A stretch of DNA of 64,000 nt, taken from Pseudomonas putida (GTDB lineage: Bacteria; Pseudomonadota; Gammaproteobacteria; Pseudomonadales; Pseudomonadaceae). The stretch covers positions 2,175,501 to 2,239,500 of the forward strand of contig CP047152.1 of assembly GCA_041879295.1 (NCBI GenBank). The letters are read 5' to 3'. Positions 61,009 through 64,000 of this stretch are shown here, one piece after another; within the stretch, counting starts at the first letter, position 1; the number at the start of each line of letters is the position of its first letter. Position numbers and translations under genes: made by a program. The notes under the pieces were generated by a model, which saw only the letters and a list, made by a program, of their open reading frames with translations, did no database searches and was not told the DNA's origin.

Positions 61009-61776
61009 TCAGAGGGCGGTGTAGCCATTGTCGGCAAACAGGTGCGCACCGTTTACGAAACTGGCGTCGTCACTGGCCAGGAACAAGGCTGCGCTGGCGA
61101 CTTCCGAGGGTTGGCACAAGCGCCCCTGGGCGGCAGCGATGGCCTGTTCGCTGACGTCCACGCCATGTTTGCGCAACATATCGATCTCGCGCAGGCCGTG
61201 GGCGGTGGCGATGAAGCCCGGGCAGATGGCATTGGCGCGAATGCCTCGGTCGCGAAACTCCACAGCGATAGCCCGGGCGAACATATGGGTGGCACCCTTG
61301 CTGGTGCAATACAGCACCTCCATCGGCGTGCCCACCACTGCCGAGATGGATGAAGTGCAGACGATACTGCCGCCGCCGGCCGCGAGCATGCCCGGCAACA
61401 CCGCGCCGGTGACCAGGAACATGCTCTTCACGTTCACGGCCATGATCCGGTCCCATTCTTCTTCACTGGTTTCCAGGAAGGGCATGGCCGACAGGATGCC
61501 CGCGTGGTTCATCAGCACGGTGATGTGGCCGAAGGCCTCTTCTACGGCCGCCACCGCGGCCTTCACTTGTTGTGCGTCCGAGACATCGGCGGCGGCGAAG
61601 ATGGCCTGGTAACCTGCATCACGCAATCGCCTTGCAACTTCGGCGCCCTTGCTGCCGGGCAGGTCGACAATGCCTACCCTTGCCCCTTCTACCGCGAACA
61701 GCTCCGATGCGGCTAGCCCGCAGCCACCCGCACCGCCAGTGATCAGCGCCACCTTGCCGTTAAGACGTCCAGCCAT
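61009..61776 (-). CDS. Short-chain dehydrogenase/reductase
   Basis: 255 residues. Coenzyme motif TGGAGGCGLA near residue 14, NHAG in the central strand, the catalytic Tyr-x3-Lys in LYCTSKGATH and the Ser before it in SSISAVVG. GGGAG lies seven bases before the ATG. Substrate could be an alcohol or polyol linked to the FAD oxidase; first gene of the two-gene operon. The TATACC repeat at 61872 lies 95 bases upstream. Confidence 0.88.
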   Translation of the reverse strand: MAGRLNGKVALITGGAGGCGLAASELFAVEGARVGIVDLPGSKGAEVARRLRDAGYQAIFAAADVSDAQQVKAAVAAVEEAFGHITVLMNHAGILSAMPFLETSEEEWDRIMAVNVKSMFLVTGAVLPGMLAAGGGSIVCTSSISAVVGTPMEVLYCTSKGATHMFARAIAVEFRDRGIRANAICPGFIATAHGLREIDMLRKHGVDVSEQAIAAAQGRLCQPSEVASAALFLASDDASFVNGAHLFADNGYTAL

Positions 61777-61871
61777 GTTCGACTCCCGATGATTTTTGAT
61801 TGACTGTCTTGAGCCCGGGCGTTTCGCGATTCGCGTGCCGGAGCATGAAACAGATCATCGGGAACATCCAT

Positions 61872-61887
61872 ATACCGATGGGTATAC
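61872..61887. promoter_or_regulatory. Inverted repeat TATACCGATGGGTATA upstream of the SDR operon
   Basis: Read on the SDR strand: TATACC-CATC-GGTATATGGA, identical in arms and flank to the eutH-side site at 57373. Same orientation relative to the downstream gene. Confidence 0.65.
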
Positions 61888-61924
61888 GGGGCACGCATAG
61901 GCAATGGGGCAGGGCTATAGAGTC

Positions 61925-62010
61925 CCTGTGGGGCCTGCCCGCGAAGCAGGAGAACCGGTGCATAGCACGGGCTTTGCCCGTGTTCGCCGGCGCGCCCGCT
62001 CCCCACAAGG
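61925..62010. repeat. Degenerate REP-like paired palindrome between SDR and catR
   Basis: CCTGTGGGG at the left end matches CCCCACAAGG at the right end, with GCCCGCGAAG and TTCGCCGGCGCGCCCGC inside and a small ACGGGC/GCCCGT stem in the centre. It has the layout of a REP pair but with diverged sequence. Confidence 0.5.
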
Positions 62011-62022
62011 TGCATGGTGTGT

Positions 62023-62895
62023 TCATATTGCCTGTTGCTCGATCAACGCCAGGCACCGCTTCACGATCGGGCTTACATCACCCTTGCGCCGGCTGAGGAT
62101 GATGGGGCTGACGGCGCCGCTATCAAGCAGGCCGACATACTCGATATCGGGACGGTGCTGCTGCTGTACCGATGCTGGCACCAGGGTCACACCGACGCCA
62201 ACCGCTACCAGGCCGATGGCGGTCTGCAGTTCGTTGGCCCACTGGCTGACACGAATGCTCATGCCGTGGTGGGCGAACAGCGCCAGCACGTGGTCGGCAT
62301 AGCTGGGCCGGGGATTGGCCGGGTAGAGGATGAACGCTTCGCCAGCCAGCTGGGCCAGACTGAGCGGGCTGCCCGCCAGGGGGTGGCCCTTGGGCAGCAC
62401 GGCCACCAGCGGGTCCTCGCACAGCACCTGCTGGTGAATCACCGGGTCGTCGATGCGAATGCGCCCGAAGCCAATGTCGATACGCCCGCTTTTCAGCGCC
62501 TCCACCTGTTGCAGTGTGGTCATCTCGTTCAGGCCCAGTTCCAGCTCGCTGTCCTGGCGAAGTTCGCGGATCAGCTCCGGCAGCACGGTGTACAGGGTAG
62601 AGGGCGCAAAACCGATGCCCAGCCACTGGCGCTGGCCCTGGCCGATGCGGCGGGTGTTGTCGCTGATGTTCTGCAACTGCTGCAGCACGGTGCAGGTCTG
62701 TTCGTAGAAGAAACGGCCGGCCTCGGTCAGCCGCAGCGGACGTTCGCGTACCACCAGCAGGGTGCCGAGCTGGTCCTCCAGTTGGCTGATCTGCCGGCTC
62801 AGTGGTGGCTGGGCGATGTGCAGCAGCTCGGCGGCGCGGGTGAAGTTCAAGGTCTCGGCCAAGACTTTGAAGTAACGCAGGTGGCGCAGCTCCAT
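62023..62895 (-). CDS. catR: Catechol operon regulator CatR (LysR family)
   Basis: 290 residues from Met at 62895 (the conserved LysR start MELRHLRYFKVLAE; longer frames upstream are rejected). Helix-turn-helix NFTRAAELLHIAQPPLSRQISQLE and an effector domain of the CatR/BenM class. Activates catBCA with cis,cis-muconate. Divergent from catB; the operator at 62897 lies directly before its start, so it also represses itself. Confidence 0.93.
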   Translation of the reverse strand: MELRHLRYFKVLAETLNFTRAAELLHIAQPPLSRQISQLEDQLGTLLVVRERPLRLTEAGRFFYEQTCTVLQQLQNISDNTRRIGQGQRQWLGIGFAPSTLYTVLPELIRELRQDSELELGLNEMTTLQQVEALKSGRIDIGFGRIRIDDPVIHQQVLCEDPLVAVLPKGHPLAGSPLSLAQLAGEAFILYPANPRPSYADHVLALFAHHGMSIRVSQWANELQTAIGLVAVGVGVTLVPASVQQQHRPDIEYVGLLDSGAVSPIILSRRKGDVSPIVKRCLALIEQQAI

Positions 62896-62896
62896 C

Positions 62897-62913
62897 AGAC
62901 CTCCAGGGTATGG
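62897..62913. promoter_or_regulatory. CatR recognition-binding site (AGACCTCCAGGGTATGG)
   Basis: The sequence carries the G-N11-A form and matches the site described for CatR on the P. putida catBC promoter as I remember it. It sits two bases from the catR start codon in the 135-base catR-catB gap. Confidence 0.75.
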
Positions 62914-63030
62914 TGGGAGATTCATTTGATATTGGACGGTCGTCAGGGTCTCGCGCAATCCTTCAACAATCAAGTAAACGCATCACTCGGGCCTGCAACT
63001 GAAAGCCCGACCTGACGGGACCTGGCAACA

Positions 63031-64000
63031 ATGACAAGCGCGCTGATTGAACACATAGAGGCAATTATCGTCGACCTGCCGACCATTCGCCCGCACAAGC
63101 TGGCGATGCACACCATGCAGCAGCAGACCCTGGTGGTATTGCGCCTGCGCTGCAGCGATGGCGTGGAAGGCATCGGCGAAGCCACCACCATCGGTGGTCT
63201 GGCTTATGGCTACGAAAGCCCCGAAGGCATCAAGGCCAATATCGACACGTACCTCGCCCCGGCGCTGATCGGCCTGCCAGCAGACAACATCAATGCCGCC
63301 ATGCTCAAGCTGGACAAGCTGGCCAAGGGCAATACCTTCGCCAAGTCTGGCATCGAAAGCGCCTTGCTCGACGCCCACGGCAAACGCCTGGGTCTGCCGG
63401 TCAGCGAACTGCTGGGGGGCCGCGTGCGTGACAGCCTGGAGGTGGCCTGGACCCTGGCCAGCGGCGACACCGCCCGCGACATCGCCGAAGCACAGCACAT
63501 GCTGGAAATTCGCCGGCACCGCGTGTTCAAGCTGAAAATCGGCGCCAACCCGGTGGCGCAGGACCTCAAGCATGTGATCGCGATCAAGCGCGAGCTGGGT
63601 GACAGCGCCAGCGTGCGGGTCGACGTCAATCAGTACTGGGACGAGTCCCAGGCCATCCGCGCCTGCCAGGTATTGGGCGACAATGGTATCGACCTGATCG
63701 AGCAGCCGATTTCGCGCATCAACCGCGGTGGCCAGGTGCGCCTGAACCAGCGCAGCCCGGCACCGATCATGGCCGATGAGTCGATCGAAAGCGTCGAGGA
63801 CGCCTTCAGCCTGGCCGCCGACGGCGCCGCCAGCATCTTCGCCCTGAAAATCGCCAAGAATGGCGGCCCGCGCGCGGTGCTGCGCACTGCACAGATCGCC
63901 GAAGCTGCCGGCATCGCCTTGTACGGCGGCACCATGCTCGAAGGTTCGATCGGCACCCTGGCGTCGGCCCATGCATTCCTCACCCTGCGCCAGCTCACCT
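63031..64000 (+). CDS. catB: Muconate cycloisomerase CatB (5' part, runs off the window)
   Basis: 323 complete codons are present. The catalytic residues keep P. putida numbering: Lys167 and Lys169 (FKLKIG), metal ligands Asp198, Glu224 and Asp249, and Lys273. CatB converts cis,cis-muconate to muconolactone in the catechol branch of the beta-ketoadipate pathway. The family is about 370 residues, so roughly 50 codons lie beyond the end; catC and catA would be expected after it. Confidence 0.96.
   Translation, partial: MTSALIEHIEAIIVDLPTIRPHKLAMHTMQQQTLVVLRLRCSDGVEGIGEATTIGGLAYGYESPEGIKANIDTYLAPALIGLPADNINAAMLKLDKLAKGNTFAKSGIESALLDAHGKRLGLPVSELLGGRVRDSLEVAWTLASGDTARDIAEAQHMLEIRRHRVFKLKIGANPVAQDLKHVIAIKRELGDSASVRVDVNQYWDESQAIRACQVLGDNGIDLIEQPISRINRGGQVRLNQRSPAPIMADESIESVEDAFSLAADGAASIFALKIAKNGGPRAVLRTAQIAEAAGIALYGGTMLEGSIGTLASAHAFLTLRQLT

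Overview
The window looks like a chromosomal segment of a Pseudomonas putida-group bacterium. The grounds are high G+C with Pseudomonas-type codon use, the 35-base P. putida REP palindromes between genes (single copies and two tandem arrays), the divergent catR/catB pair, a vanAB-vanR-transporter-porin cluster, a glcCDEFG cluster and a periplasmic broad-specificity amino-acid racemase. No rRNA, tRNA, CRISPR array, insertion sequence or prophage was seen.

Layout. 1-309 is the end of an OprD-type porin. 434-2896 holds a low-G+C metallophosphoesterase divergent from a lone cobF. 2966-10064 is a signalling block: a stand-alone receiver, a CHASE3-GAF hybrid kinase with three receivers, CheR, a receiver-less CheB, a receiver-kinase and a second stand-alone receiver, with no chemoreceptor, CheA or CheW. 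10113-13932 is a TetR/3-hydroxyacyl-CoA dehydrogenase/thiolase operon divergent from an AraC regulator. A four-copy 118-bp REP array follows, then a CMD-family protein, a CynX-type transporter, a MocR regulator and a small unknown gene. 18246-23393 is the glycolate oxidase operon glcDEFG and divergent glcC, with two candidate GlcC operators. 23454-26618 holds a DUF2388 protein, a glutathione S-transferase and a second PBP2.

27171-33035 is the vanillate cluster: MFS transporter, OprD porin, a 136-bp-period REP array, vanR and vanAB. Four TGGATCCA palindromes and two PcaR-like boxes lie at its two control regions. 33305-37477 is an ABC ATPase/FtsX permease/AttH-like lipoprotein operon. 37531-42857 holds an enoyl-CoA isomerase-like protein, a TetR regulator and a TorR-like regulator/binding protein/BvgS-type kinase operon. 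Next comes an amino-acid permease behind a sigma-54-like promoter and a short leader ORF, then a six-gene operon (crotonase, acyl-CoA dehydrogenase, NDP-forming acyl-CoA synthetase, ThDP decarboxylase, racemase, aminotransferase) that reads as a catabolic route for a D/L basic amino acid such as arginine or lysine.

53911-61776 is an amine-related region: orphan polyamine-type binding protein, omega-aminotransferase, two related LuxR-type regulators around an EutH-family transporter, and an opposing SDR/FAD-oxidase operon. The eutH and SDR upstream regions share an inverted repeat, TATACC-N4-GGTATA followed by TGGA, in the same orientation to their genes; this is the strongest new regulatory signal in the window. 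The window ends with catR and the first 323 codons of catB. Functions are inferred from motifs, gene order and remembered families only; no search was run.
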